Positions 1 to 9,600 of a stretch of DNA of 64,000 nucleotides are shown here, one piece after another. Both the position numbers and the translations under genes were made by a program. Source of the DNA: Pseudomonas sp. PDNC002 (GTDB lineage: Bacteria; Pseudomonadota; Gammaproteobacteria; Pseudomonadales; Pseudomonadaceae). Location: NCBI RefSeq assembly GCF_016919445.1, contig NZ_CP070356.1:1061501-1125500 (forward strand). Reading direction: 5' to 3'. The first letter of the stretch is position 1. Every line of letters starts with the position of its first letter. The notes beneath the pieces were generated by a model. That model did not search any database. It was not told where the DNA came from and worked only from the letters and a program-made list of their open reading frames with translations.

Positions 1-198
1 CACCAGCGCGGGAATCTGCTCCGGCGGCAGCACCTGGCCCGTCCAGTGACCATACTGGGTATGGTTGGAGAACTGCACGGTGTTCAGCGGCCAGACGTTC
101 ACCCCGACGCGGCGCATGGGGAACTCGGCGGCGCTGTTGCCGGCATGGCCGAAGACGACGTGGGACTGGATGGCGAGAACGTGGGGAGTGCGCGGCAT
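1..198 (-). CDS. pdxY: Pyridoxal/pyridoxamine kinase PdxY, N-terminal part (runs off the window)
   Basis: Partial gene with its ATG at 198 on the minus strand and its 3' end outside the window; 66 codons are visible. The N-terminus reads [20 protein letters not shown], followed by [19 protein letters not shown], which is the characteristic start of PdxY: an ATP/substrate-binding strand, then the conserved NTVQFSNH segment of the ribokinase fold. PdxY phosphorylates pyridoxal to pyridoxal 5'-phosphate in the B6 salvage pathway in the cytoplasm. In P. aeruginosa pdxY lies close to the mifSR genes, which agrees with the two-component genes found at 2.1-5.2 kb here. Identification rests on the N-terminal 66 residues only. 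Confidence 0.9.
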   Translation of the reverse strand, partial: MPRTPHVLAIQSHVVFGHAGNSAAEFPMRRVGVNVWPLNTVQFSNHTQYGHWTGQVLPPEQIPALV

Positions 199-318
199 AA
201 CGGTGTCCTGCTACAGAATGGCGCAGTATGGAGCGCAATTCACACCCTGTGAACAACCGCCCCTCGCCGCCCGGCGACGGAGTGAGTAAGCTGATGCGCC
301 GATTCCGAGGAAGCTGAC

Positions 319-807
319 GTGGACCTGGGCAATCTTTTCATCTTCATGCTGGTTATCGCGGCCGCCGCCTGGTGGTGGCGTGCCCACGGCATTCGCGAAC
401 GCGCGCTGGCCCTGGCCAAGCAGCACTGCGCGCGCGAAGGTGTTGAGTTGCTCGACGACGCCATGGCGCTGCAACGCTTCCGCTTCCAGCGCGACGGCCG
501 GGGCAACCTGCGTCTGGCTCGCGAGTACGCCTTCGAGTTCACCGCCACCGGCCAGGAACGCTACGCCGGCAGCATCGCGATGTTCGGCCAGCACCTGGGC
601 CGCGTCGAGCTGGCACTGTTCCGCATGGAACCCGAACCGCGCGCCCCGGTGATGCCGGTCGCCACGTTCCATCCCGTCGTGAACGCCTCGGACGACGAGA
701 TCGTCGATGCCGTGTTCGATGACGAGCCGGTGCCACGCGCCAAGGCCGAAGTCGTGCGCCTGGACGAATGGCGTCGGGCACACCAGGGCAAGAAGGTCGG
801 CGACTAG
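319..807 (+). CDS. DUF3301-type membrane-anchored protein
   Basis: GTG start at 319; 162 residues. One N-terminal membrane segment (about residues 5-21, IFMLVIAAAAWWW) is followed by a cytoplasmic domain with the pattern LLDDAMALQRFRFQRDGRG, typical of the DUF3301 family of gammaproteobacteria. The function of this family is unknown to me. The protein ends in a charged tail. The gene is divergent from pdxY and convergent with the next gene, sharing 4 bp at their stop codons (804-807). No regulatory signal is evident. The family call comes from remembered sequence pattern, not from a search. Confidence 0.75.
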   Translation: MDLGNLFIFMLVIAAAAWWWRAHGIRERALALAKQHCAREGVELLDDAMALQRFRFQRDGRGNLRLAREYAFEFTATGQERYAGSIAMFGQHLGRVELALFRMEPEPRAPVMPVATFHPVVNASDDEIVDAVFDDEPVPRAKAEVVRLDEWRRAHQGKKVGD

Positions 808-1157
808 AGCTGCGCGCGGATCTTCGCCCAGTCGTCCTGCACCGCCGCCGTCATCGCCTTCCTGAGCAATCGGCAGCGCCCGCGATGCCAGAGTGAACGG
901 CGCCGCTTCTGATTACGCCGACAGGCCTCGAACAACCAGTCCGGGTCGAAGCCGTCCCACACGCCCGCTGTCGCCCAGGCATTGCTCCAGACCACTGGCG
1001 CCACTTCCAGGCGGTAGATCGCCTCCAGCTCATCGACGGGGAAACCGCTGATCGCCAGGGTCCGGGCGATGGCGGCCAGGCCGCTGTCGTCCAACTCGGT
1101 GTCCAGCCACAGCTCGGACAGCGCCAGCCAGACGGACTCGCGGACCGGGTCGTTCAT
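804..1157 (-). CDS. Small conserved protein, DUF7079-like
   Basis: 117 residues from the ATG at 1157, beginning MNDPVRESVWLALSELWLDT and continuing with a helical pattern (LAAIARTLAISGFPVDELEAIYRLEVAP). This resembles a small Pseudomonas protein family annotated as DUF7079; function unknown. The frame is open up to 1412, but the ATG at 1157 overlaps the stop codon of the upstream hydrolase as ATGA, which indicates translational coupling and decides the start. The C-terminus is rich in Arg/Lys/Trp (RRNQKRRRSLWHRGR), unusual for such a small acidic protein and possibly nucleic-acid or membrane contacting; that is inference. Confidence 0.7.
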   Translation of the reverse strand: MNDPVRESVWLALSELWLDTELDDSGLAAIARTLAISGFPVDELEAIYRLEVAPVVWSNAWATAGVWDGFDPDWLFEACRRNQKRRRSLWHRGRCRLLRKAMTAAVQDDWAKIRAQL

Positions 1158-2032
1158 TCGTGGCCCAGCAGGAAGCGCGAGACTCGCTCGGCGCTCTCCT
1201 CGGGAAACTCCTGCATGAAGCAGTGCCCGCCGTCGACGCACTGCCCGCTCACCACCGCATTCGACGCGCACCAGCGCGCCACGGACTTGGGTACGAAGGG
1301 ATAGGTACGCTCGCCGAACAACACCTGGGTCGGCGTTACCACTTTGTTCAGCGATGGCCACAGGCGCTTGGGGAAGGAGCTGAATATCTCCGCTTCGCGG
1401 CTGGGCCGGCATTTCAGCTCGACGCCGGCGTCAGTGCACTTCATGGCGTTCTCCACGTAGGCCCAGAGCGCTGCGTCAGTCCAGCCCTTGAAGATGCCGC
1501 GACCGTGCAGGCCAGCGTAGGCCGCCTCGCGATCCGCCCACTGGCTGCGCCGCGAGCGCGCTTTCTGCACCATGGTGCGGCGCTTGTGCAGCCCGAGCAC
1601 TTCGGAGAGCGCCATCACGCCGATCATCGCCGGAGTGAACAGCACCGGATCGAGCAGCACGGCGCGGCGGAAGAGCTCGGGATGGCGACCCAGGATCAGG
1701 CTGGTGAGCACGCCGCCGAAGCTGTGCCCCGCGGCATAGTGCGGCACGTCGCCGAACAGCCGGCTGCCGGCCTGGAACGCCTCCACCGCCATCTCGGCAT
1801 TGCGGTTCCAGCCATGGAAGCGGCCGCCGTGGTCGCTGTCGCCGTGGCCCTGCACGTCGCACAGCCAGAGGTCGAAATCCTTCGCCAGCACGCGCAGCAT
1901 CGGCTCGTAGGCGCGACCGCAGAAACCGTTGCCGTGCAGGAAGTGCAACAGCGGCTTGCCGCTGGGTTCGCTGCGCCAGCCGCGCAAGGTGAAACCGGCG
2001 GACCCTTCGTGGGCCCAGGACAACAACTGCAT
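1154..2032 (-). CDS. Alpha/beta hydrolase
   Basis: 292 residues from the ATG at 2032, which has a good ribosome site (GGAGA about 6 bases upstream); longer in-frame starts to 2137 lack one. It has the oxyanion-region motif HGNGFCGRAYEP, a nucleophile elbow GHSFGG (Ser nucleophile), a late acidic region, and a C-terminal catalytic His in DGGHCFMQEFPEE. This is the classical alpha/beta-hydrolase triad order. The substrate cannot be predicted. It is the first gene of a two-gene unit with the DUF7079-like gene (ATGA overlap) and divergent from the sensor kinase at 2136. A hydrolase also lies next to mifS in P. aeruginosa as I recall (PA5513), so this may be its counterpart. Confidence 0.85.
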   Translation of the reverse strand: MQLLSWAHEGSAGFTLRGWRSEPSGKPLLHFLHGNGFCGRAYEPMLRVLAKDFDLWLCDVQGHGDSDHGGRFHGWNRNAEMAVEAFQAGSRLFGDVPHYAAGHSFGGVLTSLILGRHPELFRRAVLLDPVLFTPAMIGVMALSEVLGLHKRRTMVQKARSRRSQWADREAAYAGLHGRGIFKGWTDAALWAYVENAMKCTDAGVELKCRPSREAEIFSSFPKRLWPSLNKVVTPTQVLFGERTYPFVPKSVARWCASNAVVSGQCVDGGHCFMQEFPEESAERVSRFLLGHE

Positions 2033-2135
2033 GGGTGTATCTCCATCAGGACGCCGCAGTGTAACGAGGCGGCGGGGCCCCGAACCAGAGCGCCAACGTG
2101 CTATCGTCGCCGTCCTTGCATGACTTGCCGCGAAC

Positions 2136-3895
2136 ATGCCGCTTCCCCGCCCCCTCCGTCTTGCCCTGCTCAGCCTGCTCCTGCTGGCCGGCCTGGTGCT
2201 GTCGGTGTACTGGGCCGGCGAAAAGGCGCGGCACCGCGCGCTGCTGGCCGAGGCGGAAACCGCCCATGAACAGCTGGGCCTCTACGCCAGTTCGTTGCAT
2301 ACCCTGATCGAACGCTTCCGCAGCATTCCCGCCGTGCTGGCGCTGGACCCGGAACTGCGCGCAGCCATGCGCGGCCCGGTGACCGACGAGGTGCAGCACC
2401 GGCTCAACCTCAAGCTGCAGCAGATCAACGGCGCGGCGCGCTCCTCGACGCTGGAACTGCTGGACCGCACCGGCCTCGCCGTGGCCGCCAGCAACTGGAA
2501 CCTTCCAACCAGCTACGTCGGCCACAACTACAGCTTCCGCCCGTACTTTCGCCAGACCATCGCCCAGGGCGCCGGGCGCTTCTATGCGGTTGGCGTGACC
2601 ACCGGGATTCCCGGCTACTTCCTGTCCAACGCGCTGCGGGACGACACGGGCAACTTCCTCGGCGCCATCGTGGTCAAGCTGGAATTCCCCGACCTCGAGC
2701 GCCAGTGGAGCCAGACTCCGGACGTAGTGCTGGTGAGCGACAGCAAGGGCGTGGTGTTCCTCGCCAACCACCCACGCTGGCGCTACCGCGAGCTGATGCC
2801 GCTGGACGCGGTGGCCCGTGCGGAACTGGCCGATACCCGCCAGTACCACAGGCAGCCGCTCAGCGCGCTGCCACACCGGACGCTGGAATCCCTCGGCGAG
2901 CACGCGCGCATGGTGCGCGTGGACGGCCAGGACATCAGCGGCGCTTACCTCTGGCAATCGGTCGGCCTGCCGGAAGAAGACTGGACCCTGCACTTGTTGC
3001 GCGATACGCGCGGCGTGCAGTCCGACGTCACCAGCGCACGCCTGGCCGCCGCCGGCGTCTGGCTGGCGCTGGTGTTCCTGGTCCTCTGGCTGCAGCAACG
3101 GCGCCGCCTCGCCCGCCTGCGCCAGCGCAACCAGGAAGAGTTGGAGCGCCTGGTCGAGCAGCGTACCGCCGCCCTGCGCACCGCCCAGGACGGCCTGGTG
3201 CAGGCCGCCAAGCTGGCCGCGCTGGGGCAGATGTCCGCCGCGCTCGCCCACGAGATCAACCAGCCGCTGACCGCCCAGCGCATGCAGCTGGCCAGCGTGC
3301 GCCTGCTGCTGGACGCCGGTCGCCACGACGACGCCCGCGCCGCGCTGGTACGCGTCGACGAGTTGCTCGAACGCATGGCCGCCCTCACCGGCCACCTGAA
3401 GACATTCGCCCGCAAGACGCCCGGTGGCCTGCGCGAGCGCATCGAACTCGGCCATGTGGTCGAACAGGCGCTGCAACTGCTCGCCGTGCGCATCCGCGCC
3501 GAACGCGTGGACATCAGCCAGAACTTGACCCTGCCCGCCTGGGTGCTGGGGGATGCGATCCGCCTCGAGCAGGTGCTGGTCAACCTGATCCGCAACGCGC
3601 TGGACGCGGTGGCGGACGTCGAACATCCGCACATCACCCTGAGCCTGCGCCGCGACGAAGGACATTGGTGCCTGGAAGTCGCCGACAACGGCCCGGGCAT
3701 CGACGAAGCCCATCTGGCCAGCGTCTTCGATCCCTTCTTCACCACCAAGCCGGTGGGCGAAGGACTCGGCCTCGGGCTGGCGGTATCCTATGGCATCGTC
3801 CACGAACTCGGCGGCCGCCTCGGCGCAGCCAACCAACCCTCCGGCGGCGCGGTGTTCCACCTGAGCCTGCCGGTCGCCCGCGAAGAAGGAAGACC

Positions 3896-3899
<4 letters not shown>
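2136..3899 (+). CDS. mifS: DctB/MifS-family membrane sensor histidine kinase
   Basis: 587 residues. Transmembrane helix 1 spans about 8-26 and helix 2 about 304-318. They enclose a ~270-residue periplasmic double-Cache-like sensor with the DctB-type segment SYVGHNYSFRPYFRQ. A short coiled linker leads to the H-box ALAHEINQPL with phospho-His372, then the N-box NLIRNALDAV, DNGPGID and GLGLGLAVSYG of the ATPase domain. This family senses C4-dicarboxylates (DctB) or, for MifS, 2-oxoglutarate. The stop overlaps the start of the regulator gene (ATGA), so the pair is co-translated. I favour MifS over DctB because pdxY and a hydrolase are neighbours, as in P. aeruginosa PA5511-PA5516, and no dctPQM transporter genes adjoin. 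That choice is synteny from memory. Confidence 0.75.
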
Positions 3900-5211
<1,312 letters not shown>

Positions 5212-5230
<19 letters not shown>

Positions 5231-6216
5231 ACAAGCTGCTCGGCGAAGAACCAGCCGGTGCACCAGCGCGCCAGCGGCCAGAGCAGCGCGAGCACGATCA
5301 CCGCAGGCGGCAGCAGATAGACCGGCAGGCTGCTGGAACTCAGCGAGCTGTACGCGGCGAACGCCACCAGGAGCGCTACCAGCAGGACCAGCACCGTCCA
5401 CAGCGCCACCAGCGCCACGGCCGCCGCCAGCACGCGCCCGGCGGCGAAGCGCGAGACCTGCGCCGGCAGGCGTGTATGCACCGCAGCCATGACGATCAGG
5501 AACGGCAGCACGCAGCTGGTCAGGAGAAACACCGATTGCAGGCTGCCGTCGCCGAGATACAGGTAGAGCGCGCCATAACTGAGCGCGGAGAACAACTTGT
5601 AGATCACCGCGGTGAAACAGAGCGCCACGCCCAGGGCGATATGCCAGGACGGCAGCACCAGGGTCTGCCCCGGGGCCAGCCGCTCCCAACGCGCCCGCGC
5701 ATACCTGAGGACCAGCCACAGCGGTAGAAGGCAACCCAGCACCAGGGTGAGCAAGGTGGACAACTGGCCGTGCAGCGCTATCCAGAAGCTGCGCGCACTC
5801 TGTTCGAAGGCCCACGAATAGAACGACTGGCTCAGGAACGCGACGCCGGTGCTGACGATCAGGGTGCCGAACAGATACAGCAATGCGAACCCCGCCAACA
5901 GCCCGGCCTGCGGATTGAACTGCGCGATGCCATGGCGCTCGCGCTGGGCATGCACCAGCAGCAGGACCGCCGCCGCATAGAGGCTCAGCCCGCCAACCCA
6001 GTTGGCGATCATCGCCGGCAGGTACTGCACGAGCCGCTCGCGGAAGCCGCCCAGGTCAGTGATCCACTGCACCCCATTGCTGCCGAAGAAGAGCAGCGCA
6101 GCCGCCGCGACCATGGCGGCAACGAACAGGAAGGGCTGGTTCCCGGCCGATGCCGGTGCGCTGCTGGACGCCGTCAATGACGCCAGGGGCGTGGCGAAGG
6201 GGTTGTCGCTCATCAT
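5212..6216 (-). CDS. Polytopic membrane protein of unknown function
   Basis: 334 residues. It has a short Ser/Ala-rich cytoplasmic N-terminus, then about seven or eight hydrophobic segments, including FLFVAAMVAAAALLFFG, SLYAAAVLLLVHA, AGFALLYLFGTLIV, LLTLVLGCLLPLWLVL and VALVALWTVLVLLVALLVAF. I do not recognise the family and no catalytic motif stands out. The 3' end overlaps the convergent mifR gene by 19 bp. Translation from the first of two adjacent ATGs (6216) is supported by AAGG six bases upstream. It could be a small transporter or a signalling membrane protein. Confidence 0.75.
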
Positions 6217-6383
6217 GAACGTCCTTGTCGATCTATCGAATCTTGTGCCGAGCCTCTCACAGCCGCCAGCCTCCCGCCAGCGATGCCTTCAGCGGATGGT
6301 GGCAAAAGAATAGCCACCCGCTACCCTATCGGCAGCCGTCCACCGGCCAACTTCCCGGGCTCTCCATAACAAGGACAATACGT

Positions 6384-7286
6384 ATGACCGGCAGCCTTCT
6401 ACCCTCGATCTGGCTGGGCGCCTTCGACTGCGCGGAACAATGGAACCGGGCGCGGGAAACCCAGCAGGTTCCGACGGCTCGCCGCCTGGGCGGCGCCATT
6501 GACGATCGTGTGCTGTGGTCGCGCCATCCGATGACGCTCGATGCCTGGTGTGCCGGTTGCCAGGCGGTGCAGCCTATCCAGGTCGACTGGCATTTCGGCA
6601 GCGTCGGCACCGATGGCAGCGTTCACCCGGCCTGGTCGGAAACCGCGGTGTGCAAAGGCTGCGGCCTCAATAGCCGGATGCGCGCGCTGCTGGATCGCGT
6701 CCAGCATCTCGCACTCGCGGAACAGACGCAGGTCTTCGTCGCCGAAAGCATCACCGCCAGCTACCGGCAGTTGGAACGCCGCTTCCCACGGTTGCTCGGC
6801 AGCGAGTTCCTGGGCGCGGACCACGAGCCCGGGAAAAGCTACTGGAACGAACGCTATCAGCAGGAAATCCGTCACGAAGACCTGACCCGGTTGTCATTCG
6901 AGGATGGCCGCTTCGACCTGGTGATCACCCAGGACATCTTCGAGCACATCCCCGACTTCGTCCGTGCCTTCGCCGAATGCCGGCGGATACTGCGCAGCGG
7001 CGGCCATTTGGTCTTCACCGTGCCGTTCCGTCCCGGCCTGGCGGCGACCGAAGTGCGCGCACGCTTCGACGCCAACGGCGTGCTGGAACACCTGCTGCCG
7101 CCGGAATACCACGGCGATCCGATTGGCGATGGCGGTGTGCTGTGCTTCCAGCGCTTCGGCTGGGACATGCTCGACAGGTTGCGCGAAGTGGGGTTTGCCA
7201 AGGCGCAGGCCCACCTGTACTGGGGCCCTTGGCAGGGTCATTTCGGCTTTCCGTTCTTCGTCTTCCAGGCGTCGTGCGCCCCATAA
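6384..7286 (+). CDS. Class I SAM-dependent methyltransferase
   Basis: 300 residues from the ATG at 6384, preceded by AAGGAC seven bases upstream. The open frame to 6225 gives a low-quality N-terminus, so the later start is preferred. An N-terminal zinc-ribbon-like region carries CAGC...CKGCGLNSR. It precedes a methyltransferase core with motif DLVITQDIFEHIPD and the typical ILRSGGHLVFTVPFRP (motif post-I to IV of the Methyltransf_11 type). The Cys pairs suggest metal binding, as in some methyltransferases of surface glycan loci. The substrate is unknown. The gene is monocistronic and followed by a hairpin whose T-tract faces the other strand. Confidence 0.8.
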   Translation: MTGSLLPSIWLGAFDCAEQWNRARETQQVPTARRLGGAIDDRVLWSRHPMTLDAWCAGCQAVQPIQVDWHFGSVGTDGSVHPAWSETAVCKGCGLNSRMRALLDRVQHLALAEQTQVFVAESITASYRQLERRFPRLLGSEFLGADHEPGKSYWNERYQQEIRHEDLTRLSFEDGRFDLVITQDIFEHIPDFVRAFAECRRILRSGGHLVFTVPFRPGLAATEVRARFDANGVLEHLLPPEYHGDPIGDGGVLCFQRFGWDMLDRLREVGFAKAQAHLYWGPWQGHFGFPFFVFQASCAP

Positions 7287-7290
7287 AAAA

Positions 7291-7425
7291 AAGGCCGCTG
7301 ATAGCAGCGGCCTTGAGACGGACGTCGATCTGGAGCAATCAAGAATCGACGTCGGGAAGATTGCCGGCGGTGAGGCCGGTAACGGCGCCACTCGAAAGTC
7401 GCGCTGTTGGGTCAAGTATATTGAC
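7291..7425 (-). ncRNA. Candidate structured small RNA (minus strand)
   Basis: No convincing reading frame is present. Read on the minus strand this stretch holds several hairpins in series: a CCGGC/GCCGG stem near 7365-7383, a perfect 9-bp stem (7345-7353 with 7321-7329), and a 10-bp terminator stem (7305-7314 with 7291-7300) followed by a run of eight or more Ts. A possible -10 (TATACT) lies near 7416-7421 with no good -35. The upstream secreted-protein gene has its own terminator, so this would be an independent transcript or a processed 3' end. The 5' boundary is a guess. Confidence 0.35.
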
Positions 7426-7463
7426 CGATAAGACAGGAATACAGACCACCCACAGCGAAAGAC

Positions 7464-7482
7464 TGTTACAGCATCTGTAACA
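7464..7482. promoter_or_regulatory. Perfect 8-bp inverted repeat, operator-like
   Basis: TGTTACAG and CTGTAACA are separated by three bases. It lies upstream (minus-strand sense) of the candidate small RNA and downstream of the secreted-protein terminator. Symmetry and lack of a T-tract suggest a protein-binding site rather than a terminator. The binding factor is unknown. Confidence 0.35.
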
Positions 7483-7510
7483 ATTGCTCTCCAGACGAAA
7501 AACGCGGGCA

Positions 7511-7538
7511 AAAAAAACGCCGCATGTCTTATGCGGCG
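7511..7538 (-). terminator. Rho-independent terminator of the small secreted-protein gene
   Basis: An 8-bp stem (7518-7525 with 7531-7538, CGCCGCAT / ATGCGGCG) with a five-base loop is followed on the minus strand by a T-run of about seven. It ends the transcript of the gene at 7593-7787. Confidence 0.75.
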
Positions 7539-7592
7539 CAAGGTGTTGAGAAGCCCGGCTCACGCTCCGGACCTCCCGGGGGAAGCGGCCGA

Positions 7593-7787
7593 TCAGGAAT
7601 CGGCGTTGCTGCTGGCAGCGGCCTTGGCAGTCTGCTCGGCGGACTGGGCCTGCTGCTGGGCAATCACTGCTTCGTTGGCCTTGACCATCTTGTCGGTCAT
7701 CAGGCGCGATTCTTCGGCGAAGCTCAGCTGAGTGAAGGACAGCGAGCAGACGGACAGCAGGGCAGCAACATAAAGCGAACGGGACAT
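7593..7787 (-). CDS. Small secreted protein, 64 aa
   Basis: 64 residues from the ATG at 7787, supported by AAAGGA upstream; the longer frame to 7883 has no ribosome site. The N-terminus MSRSLYVAALLSVCSLSFTQLSFA is a Sec signal peptide with predicted cleavage before EES. The mature part is about 40 residues of Gln/Ala/Glu/Lys with no aromatic residues (NEAVIAQQQAQSAEQTAKAAA), so probably one amphipathic or coiled helix. There is no lipobox Cys at the cleavage site. It has its own terminator and is transcribed alone. The function is unknown; small helical periplasmic proteins of this sort are often stress-related, which is only a guess. Confidence 0.7.
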   Translation of the reverse strand: MSRSLYVAALLSVCSLSFTQLSFAEESRLMTDKMVKANEAVIAQQQAQSAEQTAKAAASSNADS

Positions 7788-7980
7788 GACGGTGATCCTT
7801 TCTGAACACCCGATTGGTCGGGGTTGGAGAAAGGTTACGGCGCAACAGTCGCTCGAAAAATAGCTAGCTAACCAACAAAGCATTGCCTAAAAAGCAACAA
7901 TCCGCTGCGATCTTCCGAGAACGCCGATATAGAGCGGCTGCGACCATCCGCCACGCTGGCGCAAAGACACTAGGCGCGCC

Positions 7981-8916
7981 TCAGGCCCAATTGACAGGAT
8001 CGTTGAGCACTGCTTCGTCTTCGGCGAAGACCCTCGGCAACTCCGCCTTGAGGAAGTCCACCCACGTGCGGATCTTCGCATCGAGGAATCGCCGTGACGG
8101 GTATAGCGCGTAGATCTGCCGCACGTGCAGGCTGTGCCGCGGTAGCACGCGCACCAGGGTATGTTGGCGCAGCGCCGGCGCCGCCACGTAGCTGGGCAGC
8201 AGGCAGATGCCCATGCCAGCACTGGCCGCGCCGCTGAGCGCTTCGGCGACGTTGACCATGAAGGTGTCGCGCGGGCGGATCACGCTTTCCTCGTTACCTT
8301 CCTCGAATGCCCAGCCTTCGGGGAAAGTCGGGTCCTGCAGGCGCAGGCACTGATGCTGGTGCAGGTCGGCAACGCTGGTCGGGGTGCCACGTCGCTTGAG
8401 GTAGTCGGGGCTGGCGCAGAGCACGCTGTAGATGGTGCCCAGGGTCTGGGCGACGAACTCGGAGTCGGGCAGCTCGCGGTCGCGGGTGATCACCACGTCC
8501 TGGCCTTCCTCGAGGATGTCCGGCTGGCGCTGGGCCAGGGTCAGCTCGATGTAGACCTCGGGGAAGGACTCGCAGTAGCGCGAAATCAGTGGCAGCAGGT
8601 GCTGCTGGCCGAGCCCGGTCAGCGAATGCACGCGCAGTCGCCCCCGTGGACTGAGGTGCGCGCCGCTGGCTTCGGCTTCGGCTTCCTCGACGTCGGCAAG
8701 GATCTCCCGGCAGCGCAGCAGGTAGCGCTCGCCGGTTTCGGTCAGCGCCAGGCGGCGGGTGGTGCGGTGCAGCAGGCGGGCTTCGAGCTGGGATTCAAGG
8801 TCGGAAACCACGCGCGAGACCTGGGCGGTGGATAACCCCAGAGCATTGGCCGCCGCAGTGAAGCTGCCAGCATCCACCACCCGGACGAAAGCCCGCATCG
8901 CATGAAGCACGTCCAT
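7981..8916 (-). CDS. LysR-family transcriptional regulator
   Basis: 311 residues, the normal length for the family. The N-terminal winged helix-turn-helix spans about residues 1-60 (MRAFVRVVDAGSFTAAANAL, then LSTAQVSRVVSDLE). The LysR_substrate effector domain spans about 90-295. It resembles the CrgA/AaeR branch (TTRRLALTETGERYL). The effector and targets are unknown. On its 5' side, transcribed away from it, is the candidate small RNA at 9031-9176 rather than a protein gene, so that RNA could be a target. The end of the gene is 193 bp from the small secreted protein. Confidence 0.85.
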   Translation of the reverse strand: MDVLHAMRAFVRVVDAGSFTAAANALGLSTAQVSRVVSDLESQLEARLLHRTTRRLALTETGERYLLRCREILADVEEAEAEASGAHLSPRGRLRVHSLTGLGQQHLLPLISRYCESFPEVYIELTLAQRQPDILEEGQDVVITRDRELPDSEFVAQTLGTIYSVLCASPDYLKRRGTPTSVADLHQHQCLRLQDPTFPEGWAFEEGNEESVIRPRDTFMVNVAEALSGAASAGMGICLLPSYVAAPALRQHTLVRVLPRHSLHVRQIYALYPSRRFLDAKIRTWVDFLKAELPRVFAEDEAVLNDPVNWA

Positions 8917-8997
8917 GGTTCCCCCTGCTTATCCATCTTGTAGGAGACGACGACAATTATTGTCCGCGCCGCAAAACTGAATCGCAGTATAGGGTCG

Positions 8998-9025
8998 TTG
9001 TTTGGCGATTGTTACCACGTATAGT
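8998..9025 (+). promoter_or_regulatory. Sigma-70-type promoter for the candidate small RNA
   Basis: TTGTTT (8998-9003), a 16-bp spacer and TATAGT (9020-9025) lie about 6 bases before the first base of the structured region. The plus-strand direction points away from the LysR gene. Confidence 0.45.
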
Positions 9026-9030
9026 GCCGG

Positions 9031-9176
9031 CCAGGTCGCTGCAGCAACGTTGGGCATACCAGGCTCATCGTACGGTCGCCGATACACCAATCGTCGACCA
9101 TCTCCCCCGCGCATACCTGGCTGCAGCGACTGACTCTTTCTCCAGGGGCGGCCTTCTTCGGATGGCCGCCCTTTTT
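9031..9176 (+). ncRNA. Candidate structured small RNA (plus strand, about 145 nt)
   Basis: This stretch has no ORF but a complete transcription-unit layout: promoter at 8998-9025, a long-range 11-bp closing stem (9035-9045 with 9120-9130, GTCGCTGCAGC / GCTGCAGCGAC), and a strong terminator (GGGCGGCC 9146-9153 with GGCCGCCC 9164-9171, then five Ts). The internal loop holds several pyrimidine-rich single-stranded stretches. It is divergent from a LysR gene. I cannot match it to a named Pseudomonas RNA from memory. Confidence 0.55.
9146..9176 (+). terminator. Rho-independent terminator of the candidate small RNA
   Basis: An 8-bp GC-only stem, ten-base loop and TTTTT tract. No plus-strand protein gene ends here, which is the main reason for proposing an RNA gene upstream. 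Confidence 0.75.
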
Positions 9177-9210
9177 CATTTCTGACGGTTAGGTCTGGCG
9201 CAGCTCATTG

Positions 9211-9534
9211 CCCTCACCCCAACCCTCTCCCAGAGGGAGAGGGAGTAGTTCGTGCCGGCCGATGGTGCTGTTTCATCCTGCACCGATCAGTCCCTCTCCC
9301 TCTGGGAGAGGGAGTAGTTCGCGCCGGCTGATGGCGCTGTTTCATCCCGCACCGATCAGTCCCCTCTCCCTCTGGGAGAGGGAGTAGTTCGTGCCGGCTG
9401 ATGGCGCTGTTTCATCCTGCACCGATCAGTCCCCTCTCCCTCTGGGAGAGGGAGTAGTTCGTGCCAGCCGATGGCGCTGTTTCATCCTGCACCGATCAGT
9501 CCCCTCTCCCTCTGGGAGAGGGTTAGGGTGAGGG
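9211..9534. repeat. Tandem array of a ~70-bp palindromic element (four full copies plus a partial)
   Basis: Copies begin near 9221, 9291, 9360, 9430 and 9500 (partial), with a period of 69-70 bp and very few differences. Each has the palindrome CTCTCCC..GGGAGAG followed by a spacer beginning AGTAGTTCG and ending CACCGATCAG. The outermost flanks (CCCTCACCCC at 9211, GGGTGAGGG at 9526-9534) are inverted, so this looks like one long palindromic element expanded internally. Confidence 0.85.
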
Positions 9535-9560
9535 CCCGCGGAGTCAACGGCGCGCACCTG

Positions 9561-9592
9561 GGTTCGCGAGCAAGCTCGCTCCTACAAAAAGC
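9561..9592. repeat. REP-like element (TTCGCGAGCAAGCTCGCTCCTAC)
   Basis: An inverted repeat GCGAGC/GCTCGC with the GTAGGAGCGAGC signature of Pseudomonas REP sequences. It sits just past the 3' end of the quinone oxidoreductase gene. Confidence 0.7.
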
Positions 9593-9600
9593 GCAAATGC

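Noticed and set aside
7286-7314. Terminator of the plus-strand methyltransferase gene
   Set aside because: The hairpin is preceded by As and not followed by Ts on the plus strand; the T-run lies on the minus strand, so it serves a minus-strand transcript.
9211-9534. CRISPR array
   Set aside because: Units repeat as whole 70-bp blocks including the would-be spacers, so there are no variable spacers; no cas genes are nearby.
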